This document shows positions 1-8,835 of a DNA stretch of 64,000 bases, one piece after another. Origin of the DNA: Paraprevotella clara YIT 11840. GTDB lineage: Bacteria; Bacteroidota; Bacteroidia; Bacteroidales; Bacteroidaceae. The stretch is from contig NZ_JH376597.1 in NCBI RefSeq assembly GCF_000233955.1, forward strand, positions 186,001 to 250,000, given 5' to 3'. Under the pieces are notes generated by a model. That model did not search any database and was not told the origin of the DNA. It worked only from the letters and a program-made list of their open reading frames with translations. Each line of letters starts with the position of its first letter. Position 1 is the stretch's first letter. Position numbers and translations under genes: made by a program.

Positions 1-119
1 AGCAGCAACTCGAAGCAGGTGAATGTCTGGACGAGTATACTGTCAATGCAGCGTGACAGGTATTTTTCCGCGTTGTAAACAGGGACGATGACTGATATTG
101 TAGGATTATTGTTTTCCAT
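1..119 (-). CDS. GT2 family glycosyltransferase, N-terminal fragment (runs off window)
   Basis: On the minus strand an ATG at 119 opens a frame that stays open to the window edge (39 codons). It starts with a few polar residues and then PTISVIVPVYNAEKYL followed by RCIDSILVQTF. This is the classic beginning of a GT-A fold family 2 glycosyltransferase, including the first nucleotide-binding strand. The start lies inside the end of the upstream pyruvyl-transferase-family gene (14-nt overlap), so the two are translationally coupled members of the same polysaccharide operon. Donor and acceptor sugars cannot be told from so short a piece. Confidence 0.85.
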   Translation of the reverse strand, partial: MENNNPTISVIVPVYNAEKYLSRCIDSILVQTFTCFELL

Positions 120-1239
120 CGGTTGTGTTCAAATTGCCAACAAGATAATTCATCGCTTCCCTTTTCTTTTCCGCCAACATGGCCATGATGTCTGCCCTGT
201 CTGCATCCTTACATTCAGTATACGCATGACCATTGGTTACAAGCCTATCCTCAAGTCCGAACATGGAGAACAGTGAATTGAAACGTGACATGCCACGATC
301 GGCGTTACCCACGGCTACGAAAGGCTTGCCAAAGAGAATGGAGAACACGCAGGCATGAAACGAGTCGGTAACAACGAACTCGGCATCATAGAAGCCGCGA
401 AGCCATTGCTCCAATGGTGGCTGTATGCGCTCACCGATGGGCGAAGCTATGCTATCGCTCTGCGATTTCACGTTGAAAGGTGTCAGTCCCTTTTCGTCAG
501 CTATGCGCCTTACCACCCCCCTTTTCTCTTCCGTCTCGTCCAACATATAGCATAAAAGGTTACCCTTGCTATTGGGCGTGCCAACCGTCTCAAACAATTT
601 CACGTAATCATTCTTGTCAAGAAGCATCGTAGGGTCAAGCACATGCCGCGCGCCAACACCGAAACGCTCCCGGCACAGCCTTACGCCCGAATCCTCCCTT
701 ACAGACACCGCATCGAACATCCTTAACAGTCTGCCGCACTCTGATGTCTGCTTGGCAGTATATTCCCATTCGTCCGTGCCGAACGACGCGGCGTATGCTA
801 TGCGCTTGATGTTCCACCCCTCGGCAAATTTCAGATAGGCGTTCCCTATCTGTTTTATGCCGAAATACCTTGGCCGCCACACTTGGTCGCTGCCAACTAT
901 TACCGCATCATATTCTGATTCTTTAATATCTGAAAAATCATCGTATTCAACCAAATGAATATATTTCTTTATAAACTTGTCTGTATTCTGTCGTATTATG
1001 GATTGCTCCCTGTGACATTTCTGTTCGTACAAAACTGGGATTTTATGCCCTAGCAGATTCATCACCATTCTTTTGCCGTAAACGTATGGCATTTTATAAA
1101 AAGGCAAGCCGTAAGGTCTTTTCCACTCTACCACACGCACCTCGTGCCCCAAACGTTCCAACACAGTCTGCAACGCGTATGCCTGCAATATGCCTCCGTA
1201 ATTTTGATTCAAAGGAAGCGTCAGTATCCCGATTCTCAT
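106..1239 (-). CDS. Polysaccharide pyruvyl transferase family protein
   Basis: The 377-residue protein begins MRIGILTLPLNQNYGG, followed by a Rossmann-like half, and has the family signature TDSFHACVFSILFGKP at about 291-306. Members use a GT-B-like fold to add ketal-linked pyruvate to sugars of surface polymers (CsaB/WcaK type); many in gut Bacteroidales capsule loci have no tested activity. There is no signal peptide, so it is cytoplasmic. The stop overlaps the next glycosyltransferase by 14 nt and the start overlaps the preceding gene by 4 nt. Such proteins often sit beside FrhB-like iron-sulfur proteins in capsule loci, as here (6574 gene). The family call is firm; that it transfers pyruvate is inference. 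Confidence 0.85.
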   Translation of the reverse strand: MRIGILTLPLNQNYGGILQAYALQTVLERLGHEVRVVEWKRPYGLPFYKMPYVYGKRMVMNLLGHKIPVLYEQKCHREQSIIRQNTDKFIKKYIHLVEYDDFSDIKESEYDAVIVGSDQVWRPRYFGIKQIGNAYLKFAEGWNIKRIAYAASFGTDEWEYTAKQTSECGRLLRMFDAVSVREDSGVRLCRERFGVGARHVLDPTMLLDKNDYVKLFETVGTPNSKGNLLCYMLDETEEKRGVVRRIADEKGLTPFNVKSQSDSIASPIGERIQPPLEQWLRGFYDAEFVVTDSFHACVFSILFGKPFVAVGNADRGMSRFNSLFSMFGLEDRLVTNGHAYTECKDADRADIMAMLAEKKREAMNYLVGNLNTTDGKQ

Positions 1240-2267
1240 AATATATGCAAGTCTTTTAATACGATTCTTGTAAACTTCCGTGCGCCCTCTTCACTCATGA
1301 AGAATGAATTACGGAAATATCTTTCATCGTCAAACCTCTCATCGTCCATATAGTTCAAGAACAGCACATTATGCGTGTTTGCCTTCCGGATAAACGGATA
1401 GATGTAATTATCACGAAAAGTCGGAGTGAACTTGTTTGAAAGACTTTTGTGCATGGGGGGAATGACAATGACCGGACGCAAACTCCTTTCCATGCAGAAA
1501 GACAAGATGTCGGTCAATAGGACTATACGTTTTCCCTGTCCTTTAAGATTTACCGGTGACAGTGGAGCATTTAGTTCGTCTATACCGAACTGGGACATCC
1601 AATTCTCAACCCATATCTTTGAATCGTCAATAAAGCATTTATCGGGCTGTGTTTTGCCTGCTTTCGTCTTCTGTTTCTGAACCTCTTTTATAATGCTTTT
1701 TATCGAGAGCTTAGGCAAATACAGTAAAGGGTACTTTCGCCTTCTTGATACTGCTTTATAATCATCTATTAATTCACAAGGAAGTGTGTAATAATATTTA
1801 TCATTGACAGTCTTGTCCCATTTGCCTTCCACGTCCAAACCTGATAATGGACACAATGATATTATAACCGTCCCGTTTTCTTTAAGAATACTGAAATATG
1901 TTTTCAATACTTTAAAACCATTACTTAATAATTGCGGTTGCTCTCCCCAATTGAATGCTTTTACGGGTAATCCGGAATAATCAAAAGCATATTTCGCTGA
2001 TGAACTGCCGATATTCACTACGTCAAAGTTACGTTCCAAATGTTCTCTATACCACTCATTCGTCGGATATAAAGACATGTCGGGAATCGTGCTTTTATAC
2101 CATAAGGTCGTCTTGACAAACTTATTTGCGAACCAAAAAGTGACAAGAAGAATTAACAAGAACACCAACAAGCCAAACATGGCAATGGCAACGGAACCTT
2201 TTATCGCTGACATTAAAGCGCATATAGCCAAATACGCAAGAACCAGTATGTACAGTTTCTTTTTCAT
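1236..2267 (-). CDS. Membrane-anchored SGNH-like protein of a polysaccharide locus, function unknown
   Basis: The 343 residues begin with two predicted membrane helices (about 5-21 and 27-47), then a soluble domain. GSSSA at 87-91 sits after a hydrophobic strand (FDVVNI), like the serine motif of SGNH/GDSL hydrolases. A second strand TVIISLCPLSG and a late strand RPVIVIPPMH are compatible with the same flavodoxin-like fold. The expected C-terminal Asp-x-x-His dyad is not obvious near FMSEEGARKF. Such proteins commonly O-acetylate or deacetylate glycans, but that is inference. The start overlaps nothing upstream (95-nt gap), and the end overlaps the pyruvyl-transferase gene by 4 nt. It could also be a scaffold protein with no catalytic activity. 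Confidence 0.6.
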   Translation of the reverse strand: MKKKLYILVLAYLAICALMSAIKGSVAIAMFGLLVFLLILLVTFWFANKFVKTTLWYKSTIPDMSLYPTNEWYREHLERNFDVVNIGSSSAKYAFDYSGLPVKAFNWGEQPQLLSNGFKVLKTYFSILKENGTVIISLCPLSGLDVEGKWDKTVNDKYYYTLPCELIDDYKAVSRRRKYPLLYLPKLSIKSIIKEVQKQKTKAGKTQPDKCFIDDSKIWVENWMSQFGIDELNAPLSPVNLKGQGKRIVLLTDILSFCMERSLRPVIVIPPMHKSLSNKFTPTFRDNYIYPFIRKANTHNVLFLNYMDDERFDDERYFRNSFFMSEEGARKFTRIVLKDLHIL

Positions 2268-2362
2268 GTAAAATCTAATTTTCTATCCACAGACAAGATA
2301 ATAAACAACACCATCGGTAAAATTATAGAGTCATCCTGCAAACAAACTCTTTCTCAATACGA

Positions 2363-3223
2363 TTAATAACCGGGACAATTCACAGATTCAATATGATATT
2401 TATAGTCTTGATTCAACGAACTAATTCCAGCCAACTCATCCGTTGTCAGCTCAAAGTCGAAAATGTCTATGTTTTCCTTAAAACGTTCAGGCTTGTACGA
2501 CTTGAACACGGGCATGACATCTCCCTGCTGTATATGCCACCTTAAAATTATCTGTCCTAACGACTTGTTGTATTTTTCTGCCAACGCTTTCAATATGTGG
2601 CTGTTCTTGAGCTGCGGAACGAGACGGCACAAAGGAGCATACGCCTGAATCTTTATGTTGCGTTCTCTAAGATATGCCGTCAGCTTTTCCGCAATCCTGA
2701 GTGGATGGTATTCCATTTGATTTACCATGGGCGTGGGAAGAATATTCCCAGATTTTCCTGCCAATAATGCCTCAAAATGGCGGACATCGTAATTCGCCAC
2801 ACCTATGGCACGCGCCTTGCCCAATTCATATACTCCAACCATCTTCTCCCATGTCTGTTTGTAATAACCAGGATACGGCCAGTGCATCAGCCATAAGTCA
2901 ACATAATCGGTTTGGAGGTTTCCGAGTGATATGTCCATCTGCTCTTTTATATTGCCAAGCACCTGCTGGGCGTTACCTATTTTAGTCGTCACGAAAATGT
3001 CTTCCCTTTGAAGGCCGACATCTTTCAAGGCATCTCTCAATGCTTTACCCACAACAGGTTCATTGCCGTAATCACGTGCAGTATCAATGGCTCTGAATCC
3101 GGAACTAAACCCGGCAACAAGTATCCTCTTCAACTCTTTATAATTCATCCAGTTGGTACCAATGGCCATACATGGCATTTGGATACCGTTTGACAATGTG
3201 ATTTTATCGTTCGAATAGTTCAT
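2363..3223 (-). CDS. Aldo/keto reductase
   Basis: The 286-residue TIM-barrel oxidoreductase has the full catalytic tetrad: Asp47 and Tyr52 in AIDTARDYGN, Lys81 in VTTKIG and His114 in LWLMHWPYP. The length matches the family. The enzyme should reduce a carbonyl with NADPH in the cytoplasm. Its place inside the polysaccharide operon, with a 4-nt ATGA overlap with the flippase gene, suggests it makes or modifies a sugar precursor, though AKRs of this type are promiscuous and the substrate cannot be read from sequence. Like the other genes from 1 to 6574 it looks AT-richer by eye than the housekeeping genes after 9000, as is usual for capsule cassettes. Confidence 0.9.
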   Translation of the reverse strand: MNYSNDKITLSNGIQMPCMAIGTNWMNYKELKRILVAGFSSGFRAIDTARDYGNEPVVGKALRDALKDVGLQREDIFVTTKIGNAQQVLGNIKEQMDISLGNLQTDYVDLWLMHWPYPGYYKQTWEKMVGVYELGKARAIGVANYDVRHFEALLAGKSGNILPTPMVNQMEYHPLRIAEKLTAYLRERNIKIQAYAPLCRLVPQLKNSHILKALAEKYNKSLGQIILRWHIQQGDVMPVFKSYKPERFKENIDIFDFELTTDELAGISSLNQDYKYHIESVNCPGY

Positions 3224-4755
3224 CTTTTCAATTTATTTGTGATAATATTTTTCACCTTATCTCTTTCCGTTTTGTCCATTCCTAAAACATAAACAAAGAA
3301 CATCGACGATGCTGTAGATAACACACAGGTCAGAACGAGATGCAAAAAACCCTGATTGTAAATATGCTGATAAAGGATGTGCGTTATAAAGAATGAAGTG
3401 ATAACAACCAGCAGACAGCGTCCGTATACTTTTTTTATGTAATCGGAAATGGAATAATCGATATATTTTTTCAAGATTATCATACTTGCGGCTTCAGAAA
3501 CCAACATGGTCGCGTTTGCTGCATAAAAAACACTTTCTGGGGAAAATCCGATTTTTAACAAAATATATGCTAACGGAAACGCGGCGCACAATATTCCTCC
3601 AACCACCATATTTACGAATTTCAAATGCCCTGTGGCATGAAACACTGTTGAGCGGGGAGTCTTTATTGTCTGAATAAGACAAAGTATCAAAACAAGATGC
3701 AAGAAACATACCGTATGCTCAGGATAATCTCCGAGCCAAAGTGTCAAGATGTAATCCGTCTCCAAGAATATTGGAAGAGAAATCACCCACATCAGATAGA
3801 ACGAGAAACAACTGCTTTGTTTCACGAGACGCATCATTTCCTCCGGCCTACTTTCGGCATACAGTTTAATTATCTGCGGTCTGACGGCAGTCATAAAATT
3901 ATTGCTGAACTGTGTTATTGCCCCTTGTACCTGATACGCTATTCCTCTCGCAGCATTTACCGTCGGGCCGAAAAACATATTCAAGAGAATGTTCAAACCT
4001 TGGCCTTGTGCCAATACGGCGATATTGCCTATAAGGTCAGAACCGGCATACGAAAACATTTCCTTGAAAAGCCTTCTATCCTTATATATATGTATCACAC
4101 ATGACGCAAAGTGTCTGTTGCAATAAATTCTATAAAAAAACATTATTCCTATTTGGATAAGGCACAACATTAATGCGTAGAAAACCAGTTTGTCAATAGG
4201 AGACACAAAAATAAGAAACACTACCGATAATTTAAGAAGGACCTCGACAATACCCACATAGGCATAGATTTTCATGTTTTCATACGCAATGATTGTTGCG
4301 TTATACGGCACTTGGGTGAGCGAGAAAAAACATGTTATTACTGAAATTTGGTACACCCATAATGCTGCCTCCAACCTTCCATGAGGTATCGTCATCTTTT
4401 CATAAAAAAACCACAATCCTACAGTTTCAGCCAACAGGATTATAAGTAAAGCGATAATAACGTGTATAATCAAGGCCGTATTGAAAACTTTGTTCAGACG
4501 CTCAAAGTCCCTTTTGCCAAGTTCGAACGTTATATAACGCGATGTGGCCGCCCCGAGAGAGCCGTTCAGAAACGTGAACATTGTCACGATTCCACCTACA
4601 ACATTGTATAGTCCATAATTCTCAAAGCCGAGAACCTGCAATACGACACGTGACGTATACAAATTAACTCCCATTACAAGGAGCATCCTGAAATACAGGA
4701 ACATCGTATTCTTAGCTATCTTCCGGTTATCTGCCATGACTTCAATACCACTCAA
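3220..4755 (-). CDS. Wzx-type polysaccharide flippase (MATE/MVF-like)
   Basis: This 511-residue polytopic membrane protein has about 12-14 hydrophobic segments. The N terminus (KNTMFLYFRMLLVMGVNLYTSR) and the following GFENYGLYNVVGGIV are typical of polysaccharide biosynthesis flippases. It would move lipid-linked repeat units across the inner membrane for capsule or O-polysaccharide assembly. Its start overlaps the end of the fusion gene at 4742-6574 by 14 nt and its stop overlaps the aldo/keto reductase start by 4 nt, so it is embedded in the operon. The repeat-unit specificity is unknown. No wzy-type polymerase is visible in the part of the locus inside the window. Confidence 0.88.
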   Translation of the reverse strand: MSGIEVMADNRKIAKNTMFLYFRMLLVMGVNLYTSRVVLQVLGFENYGLYNVVGGIVTMFTFLNGSLGAATSRYITFELGKRDFERLNKVFNTALIIHVIIALLIILLAETVGLWFFYEKMTIPHGRLEAALWVYQISVITCFFSLTQVPYNATIIAYENMKIYAYVGIVEVLLKLSVVFLIFVSPIDKLVFYALMLCLIQIGIMFFYRIYCNRHFASCVIHIYKDRRLFKEMFSYAGSDLIGNIAVLAQGQGLNILLNMFFGPTVNAARGIAYQVQGAITQFSNNFMTAVRPQIIKLYAESRPEEMMRLVKQSSCFSFYLMWVISLPIFLETDYILTLWLGDYPEHTVCFLHLVLILCLIQTIKTPRSTVFHATGHLKFVNMVVGGILCAAFPLAYILLKIGFSPESVFYAANATMLVSEAASMIILKKYIDYSISDYIKKVYGRCLLVVITSFFITHILYQHIYNQGFLHLVLTCVLSTASSMFFVYVLGMDKTERDKVKNIITNKLKR

Positions 4756-6574
4756 TGTTTTCCTTTATCACCTTTGCCGGCGATCCTCCTACAAGGCTAT
4801 GCGGTGGCACGTCTTTCGTCACTGTCGCATTAGCTGCCACCACACTGCCTTCTCCTACTGTCACACCGGGCATTATGGTACATCCCGTACAAAGCCAAAC
4901 ATGGTCTTCAATACGTACAGGAGCATGATTCCGATAATGGTCGTTTATGATAACATGAGATCCGTTCCAATCTCTTATTGACACGTTCCGCCCTATACGT
5001 ACCCCGTTGCCTATTGTAACTTCCTTGGCACACATTATCGTCAGCCCCACGTTCGCCGCGCCTTGACCGATTGTCAGCCTGCCACCGTTCACTATTTCTA
5101 TATATGCGCCATAACGAAGATTATACGGCATTGTACCATAACGCGTCAAAGGCCCATCGTGTATTTCAAGTGTCGTGTTGGCCTCCATTCTCAGACATGT
5201 CGGTATACGCATCCCTTTTACAGGATTCTTGCCATACAACAACGATGCCTTTATTATGATTTTTGCAGAAGGATGGATATCAAATGTCGAGCTTGGCATT
5301 GTATATATCACGTGTCCTGACATCCAGTCGCTTTCCGTGTTTTTCCTATAATTCAGCTTAAGGAAATTAATATATGCCTTTGGCGAAAAACCCAAATACT
5401 GGTACAAACCGTAATATGGTTTCAATATTCCCTTAAGTTTCTGCCTGAAAGACAAATCAGCATTTGTCTTTAGAGGAAAATATTTACTGACAACTTCATC
5501 AAACGTGCCTTTATCCAAGTCTTCAAAGAATTGCCTGCGGTCTATCTTTGCAGGCTCGATAGGTTTTGTCAGTGCGACATTTCCAGGCAAGATGCTTTCA
5601 AACGTTGTATATTCCCACTCTATTTTGTCTTTTACCTGCCCGAAAAAATTTTCGCCTTTCTTCGAGTTAAGCAGAATCATCGATGTTCCGATATTGTTGT
5701 CAAGATTCTTGTTTATTTTCTCAATTCCCCAATAATCCGCAATGGTTATGTCGGCAATGCGTGGAAATCCCTTATATTGGCACGTGTAGCAGGAGGGACG
5801 GCAAAAAACATTGGTATGATAACCACGACGGAAATTATCGTCCATCTTTACTCCGTAATATACTTTTCCGTTATCAAATACAACTTTACGAGTAAGGTTT
5901 CTCCATCCCAACTCCTTGTTCTTAGCCTTGACATAAACCACCTTGCCACCATACTTACGTTCCAAAGAGTCTAGATATTTCCTATAAACTTTCGGAGAAT
6001 TTACCCCACGGCAAATGAAGTCGACAATAACGAGATTGTCATAATCCTTGTGCAAGAACAATCGCAGGGCTGCCATCTGGCACGGTGTACCACATGCCAA
6101 TACCTTTTTCCCATTCCTTAACAACTCTCTAATCCTTACATAAAGCCCCTCGGCATTACTTTGCAGATATTTGGAACTTCTTAACCTTGACAGATCTTCA
6201 GGCTTGTCGGAGACAAAATTGTGTACCAAAAAATTCTCATCATACACAGCTCCGCTGACATAACCACCCTGTTCATACATAACTTCAGCCAAGGCCGAAA
6301 ATGCTCCGCCGGAAGTGCTGTCCCAACGGACGGCCATATTCTTGTTTATCGCTGCTACCGTTACGGGCGGATTATTGTCATTCTTCTTTAATTCGCCAAT
6401 ATGCAATTCAGGACACACCCTTTCACAAAGCCTGCAATCCACGCATTTTGTTTCGTCAACGACAGGATACCAAAATCCTTCTATATCCGTCTTAAATGTG
6501 ATTGCTCCATGCGCACACACGTCACCACATGCATTGCAACCGCAACAATCAATATTATTCTTTATTGAAATCAT
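4742..6574 (-). CDS. Fusion of FrhB-like iron-sulfur oxidoreductase and hexapeptide acyltransferase
   Basis: The 610-residue protein has two parts. Residues 1-60 carry two 4Fe-4S cluster motifs (Cys10, 13, 16, 20 and Cys44, 47, 50, 54). Residues about 75-390 match the coenzyme F420 hydrogenase/dehydrogenase beta-subunit family (FrhB-like), with SSKYLQS and ACGTPCQMAALR. From about 430 to the end there is a left-handed beta-helix acyltransferase with hexapeptide repeats (VTIGNGVRIGRNVSI, VWLCTGCTIMPGVTVGEG) ending in VVGGSPAKVIKE-like sequence. FrhB-like proteins are frequent in Bacteroides capsule loci beside pyruvyl-transferase-family proteins; their role there is not established. The acyltransferase half probably O-acetylates a sugar. 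The reading frame is uninterrupted across the junction, so this is a genuine fusion in the given sequence. Confidence 0.85.
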   Translation of the reverse strand: MISIKNNIDCCGCNACGDVCAHGAITFKTDIEGFWYPVVDETKCVDCRLCERVCPELHIGELKKNDNNPPVTVAAINKNMAVRWDSTSGGAFSALAEVMYEQGGYVSGAVYDENFLVHNFVSDKPEDLSRLRSSKYLQSNAEGLYVRIRELLRNGKKVLACGTPCQMAALRLFLHKDYDNLVIVDFICRGVNSPKVYRKYLDSLERKYGGKVVYVKAKNKELGWRNLTRKVVFDNGKVYYGVKMDDNFRRGYHTNVFCRPSCYTCQYKGFPRIADITIADYWGIEKINKNLDNNIGTSMILLNSKKGENFFGQVKDKIEWEYTTFESILPGNVALTKPIEPAKIDRRQFFEDLDKGTFDEVVSKYFPLKTNADLSFRQKLKGILKPYYGLYQYLGFSPKAYINFLKLNYRKNTESDWMSGHVIYTMPSSTFDIHPSAKIIIKASLLYGKNPVKGMRIPTCLRMEANTTLEIHDGPLTRYGTMPYNLRYGAYIEIVNGGRLTIGQGAANVGLTIMCAKEVTIGNGVRIGRNVSIRDWNGSHVIINDHYRNHAPVRIEDHVWLCTGCTIMPGVTVGEGSVVAANATVTKDVPPHSLVGGSPAKVIKENIEWY

Positions 6575-7104
6575 TTGCCTATCAGTTATTAGAAAATATA
6601 TTTAAGATCTCATTAGCCCCTCACATGGATTATCCACTTCACGTAGAGCAGTTTTTGCCTTAATCAGTCAATTCGATTAACGGATTGGAAAATCCTCTCT
6701 TTGGGAAGAAGTTGTTTTAGGCATCGAATGTGTCCACTTACAAAGAGTTTTGTCGAAAAATGGCTTCGCATCTTTCATACCTACTGGAAAAAGACTGAGT
6801 TAAGGTGAGCCTTGTTGTAAAATGCATTCATCTGCCTTTCACATAGAGACAAGCGTTGGTAATTTAGTTATGATATGAAATTGCACACGGCAATAATTGT
6901 AAGATTTTATAGATGGGACATTTTTTCAATGGTTGCCTTTGGTTAATTTGATAACACTCTGCCTTCAAGAAAAAACAACCCATCCTTCGAGTTCATGGCC
7001 AACCAATCCACACGGTTGTATTTTCAACCTCGTTTTCCTGACTCCTTTCACTCTCCATGAGGTTGCGATTGGCTTTGTCGCGCAACAGGCGTTTCACAGC
7101 CCAG
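6575..7104. other. 530-bp gap between upxY/nuclease remnant and first capsule gene; no gene seen
   Basis: No convincing gene, promoter or terminator was found here on either strand. Only short frames occur, for example a 33-codon minus-strand frame around 6680-6780 with no recognisable motif. The sequence is AT-rich in the half next to the capsule genes. In Bacteroides capsule loci upxY is normally followed by upxZ at about this place; no upxZ-like frame is present. The stretch is best read as decayed sequence or junction DNA left when capsule cassettes were exchanged. Confidence 0.5.
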
Positions 7105-7440
7105 TCAAAACAGACATTCCTCAACCTTCCACTCTTCCACCCCTTTGGTATCAGACGAGAAGTTCACACCTACGAGGAACACCTTCCGGCCATCCTTACG
7201 GTAAGGCTCGGCATAACCTTTCTCATGAATCTGTCGCAAAGCCTCGTCGGCACTGCCGTCGAGTTTGATTTCCATCACATAGATGTAATCCGACGTTTTG
7301 ATGACGATGTCGATACGGCCGCGATGGGTGGTGCGCTCCACTTCGGTATAAAAGCCCATCATCTTGAAGATGACATACATAGTGTTCTGAAAATGGTAAC
7401 ATATACCGTTCAACATATCCGAGGTTAGTTCTTCGTGCAC
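7105..7440 (-). pseudogene. C-terminal fragment of AAA-ATPase/PD-(D/E)XK nuclease family protein
   Basis: The 111-residue frame matches only the C-terminal nuclease part of the common Bacteroidetes ATP-binding/PD-(D/E)XK family. It shows RGRIDIVIK (Asp44) and YVMEIKLDG (Glu57, Lys59), the PD-(D/E)XK core, then a family-typical ending GVEEWKVEEC. The AAA-ATPase half of several hundred residues is missing. The only in-frame start is a GTG, and the family-like reading (EWNNLV before it) continues upstream into the end of upxY in another frame. The fragment therefore seems to have been cut off exactly at the upxY stop. It is probably a non-functional remnant, though a free-standing small nuclease domain cannot be excluded. 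Confidence 0.65.
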
Positions 7441-7453
7441 CAGATTGTTCCAT

Positions 7454-8191
7454 TCATATATTCTTCGGCTCAGGCACTTCCCTCAAAAAAGCCTTGGGGA
7501 TATAGGCCGAAGCCAGAAAGCATATCGGCTGCAAATCCACGATGACACAAGTCTGGCGGTCTATACGGGCCACGCGCCCTACTACGCCTTTGAAATCCCC
7601 TTCGGTAATCACGACTTGCTGGTCTTTCTTGATCCGGAAATCAGCCGGTGAGACGGCACGGATAGACTCGCTCCCTCCAATGGTGAAACGAATAAAATTG
7701 ACCATCTCCTTGTGGGGTATAACCACCACGTCATTCAGCCCGTTTTCATTCAAAGACGTATGGTCGTACATGAAATGGAGGCTTACGGGCATCTTGTCTT
7801 TGCGACGGGATTCAGATTTCAATGGGAATGCCACCAAACGGCGGGCCGTGCACTCGTCCGTAAACACGAAAACAAGATTGGGCAAGAGGGATTCCTCTAC
7901 TTTCTTCTTCTCTCCTTTCACCATCTTCAACGTCTTCCGTTTCGGCACATACACCAAAACGCCCCGTTTCTTCAATAGGTCTTCAGCCTCCCGTTCACGT
8001 CCATACGTCGCTCTCAAAACATACCATCGGCATTCTTGCGGAAGGCCGTGCGTCGGATGCAGGACATACTCCAAGGACACCCCGGTCCCGCATCTTTGCG
8101 AACCGGCGGTTGTGACAGGAGGCAATCCCTCACTCGGAAGTCGGCTTTCGCTTTCTTCCGGAATACTGGCTACATTTATCAACGTATCCAT
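7454..8191 (-). CDS. upxY: UpxY-family transcription antiterminator of the capsular polysaccharide operon
   Basis: This is a NusG-like protein. CRWYVLRATYGRE at about 55-67 opens the NGN domain, VYVPKRKTLK follows, and DQQVVITEGDFKGVVGRVARI near the end is the KOW domain. UpxY proteins are encoded first in Bacteroides capsule operons and prevent early termination in their own leader (established for B. fragilis). I chose the ATG at 8191 (245 residues), preceded by AAGG, over a TTG at 8227. Either start leaves an unusually long N-terminal tail of about 50 residues before the NGN domain. The gene follows a consensus promoter and a long structured leader. No upxZ follows it. Confidence 0.88.
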   Translation of the reverse strand: MDTLINVASIPEESESRLPSEGLPPVTTAGSQRCGTGVSLEYVLHPTHGLPQECRWYVLRATYGREREAEDLLKKRGVLVYVPKRKTLKMVKGEKKKVEESLLPNLVFVFTDECTARRLVAFPLKSESRRKDKMPVSLHFMYDHTSLNENGLNDVVVIPHKEMVNFIRFTIGGSESIRAVSPADFRIKKDQQVVITEGDFKGVVGRVARIDRQTCVIVDLQPICFLASAYIPKAFLREVPEPKNI

Positions 8192-8605
8192 CACACCTTG
8201 GCACGGAAGTCCTGTGTGACGACACAAAAAAAGCGTGAGACCGTCGTTACTCGTCCCACCCTAAGAGGCTCTGGTATGCCCATTGTCGTTGAACGAGCAA
8301 CATCCAGAGCCCACGCCGATATGGATATAACTTCTCCCTTTACGACACAATATACCCGTATCGAAAAGGGATGCGCATATATACACATCCCGAGGACATC
8401 TACTGTTGCCTCATCCCTGACGACAATTGAAATTTACCAGATTCCTTAGAGTCAAGAACAAGACGTCACGTAAACGCCTTTAATATGTCGCGAATCTCCG
8501 TCCCCACCCTTCCCCCGCATACGCGGTTCGGCGCAGGCTTCCGTCCGTTTTCAGCATCCCTGACAAATTACTCCGTCAGGGCAAGCTTCGCACGAACCCG
8601 GAAAT
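8192..8605 (-). promoter_or_regulatory. Structured 5' leader of the upxY operon, candidate antitermination region
   Basis: Between the predicted transcription start (about 8605) and upxY lie about 415 non-coding nt with several inverted repeats. At the very 5' end is a branched stem, 8525-8540 with 8583-8598 (GGTTCG/CGAACC, GCG/CGC, GCTT/AAGC), enclosing an inner hairpin CCCTGAC/GTCAGGG (8558-8564/8575-8581). Next comes a near-perfect palindrome at 8368-8391 followed by TTTT in the RNA sense. Last is GGCTCTGG/CCAGAGCC at 8267-8274/8304-8311. UpxY-type antiterminators act through such leaders, so these are candidate RNA targets or attenuators. Their function is inferred. Confidence 0.6.
8364..8391 (-). 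terminator. Candidate attenuator in the upxY leader
   Basis: In the minus-strand RNA, GGGATG and CATCCC pair perfectly at the base and the intervening UGUAUAUAUGCG continues the pairing with two G-U pairs. UUUUC follows at once. It lies about 215 nt into the leader, the kind of early terminator an UpxY protein would be expected to override. The U-run is short, so termination may be weak or conditional. Confidence 0.45.
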
Positions 8606-8612
8606 TCTGCGG

Positions 8613-8643
8613 CAAAGATAATTATTTTTTCATTCCGTTCAAA
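8613..8643 (-). promoter_or_regulatory. Promoter of the capsule (upxY) operon
   Basis: The minus strand reads TTTG (8640-8643), 19 nt, then TATCTTTG (8613-8620). This matches the Bacteroides primary-sigma consensus TTTG-N19..21-TAnnTTTG exactly. I found no inverted repeats flanking it, so unlike many Bacteroides capsule promoters it does not look invertible. Confidence 0.75.
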
Positions 8644-8835
8644 AAATTCACCTTTAATTAACTCATAAACTTCAGCGATGCCGTCTTGGTCCCATCGAAA
8701 TGCGAAAACAGTCCAAAAACGTCAGGCAAACGACTTTCCGGTGTGCGGCAAACGTTCGATCAATCTACTGAGAACTTTTTACGGATGTCCTGCAGGCAAT
8801 GTTCCTTCCCCACCCCTTTCATTATGTTTTCATTT

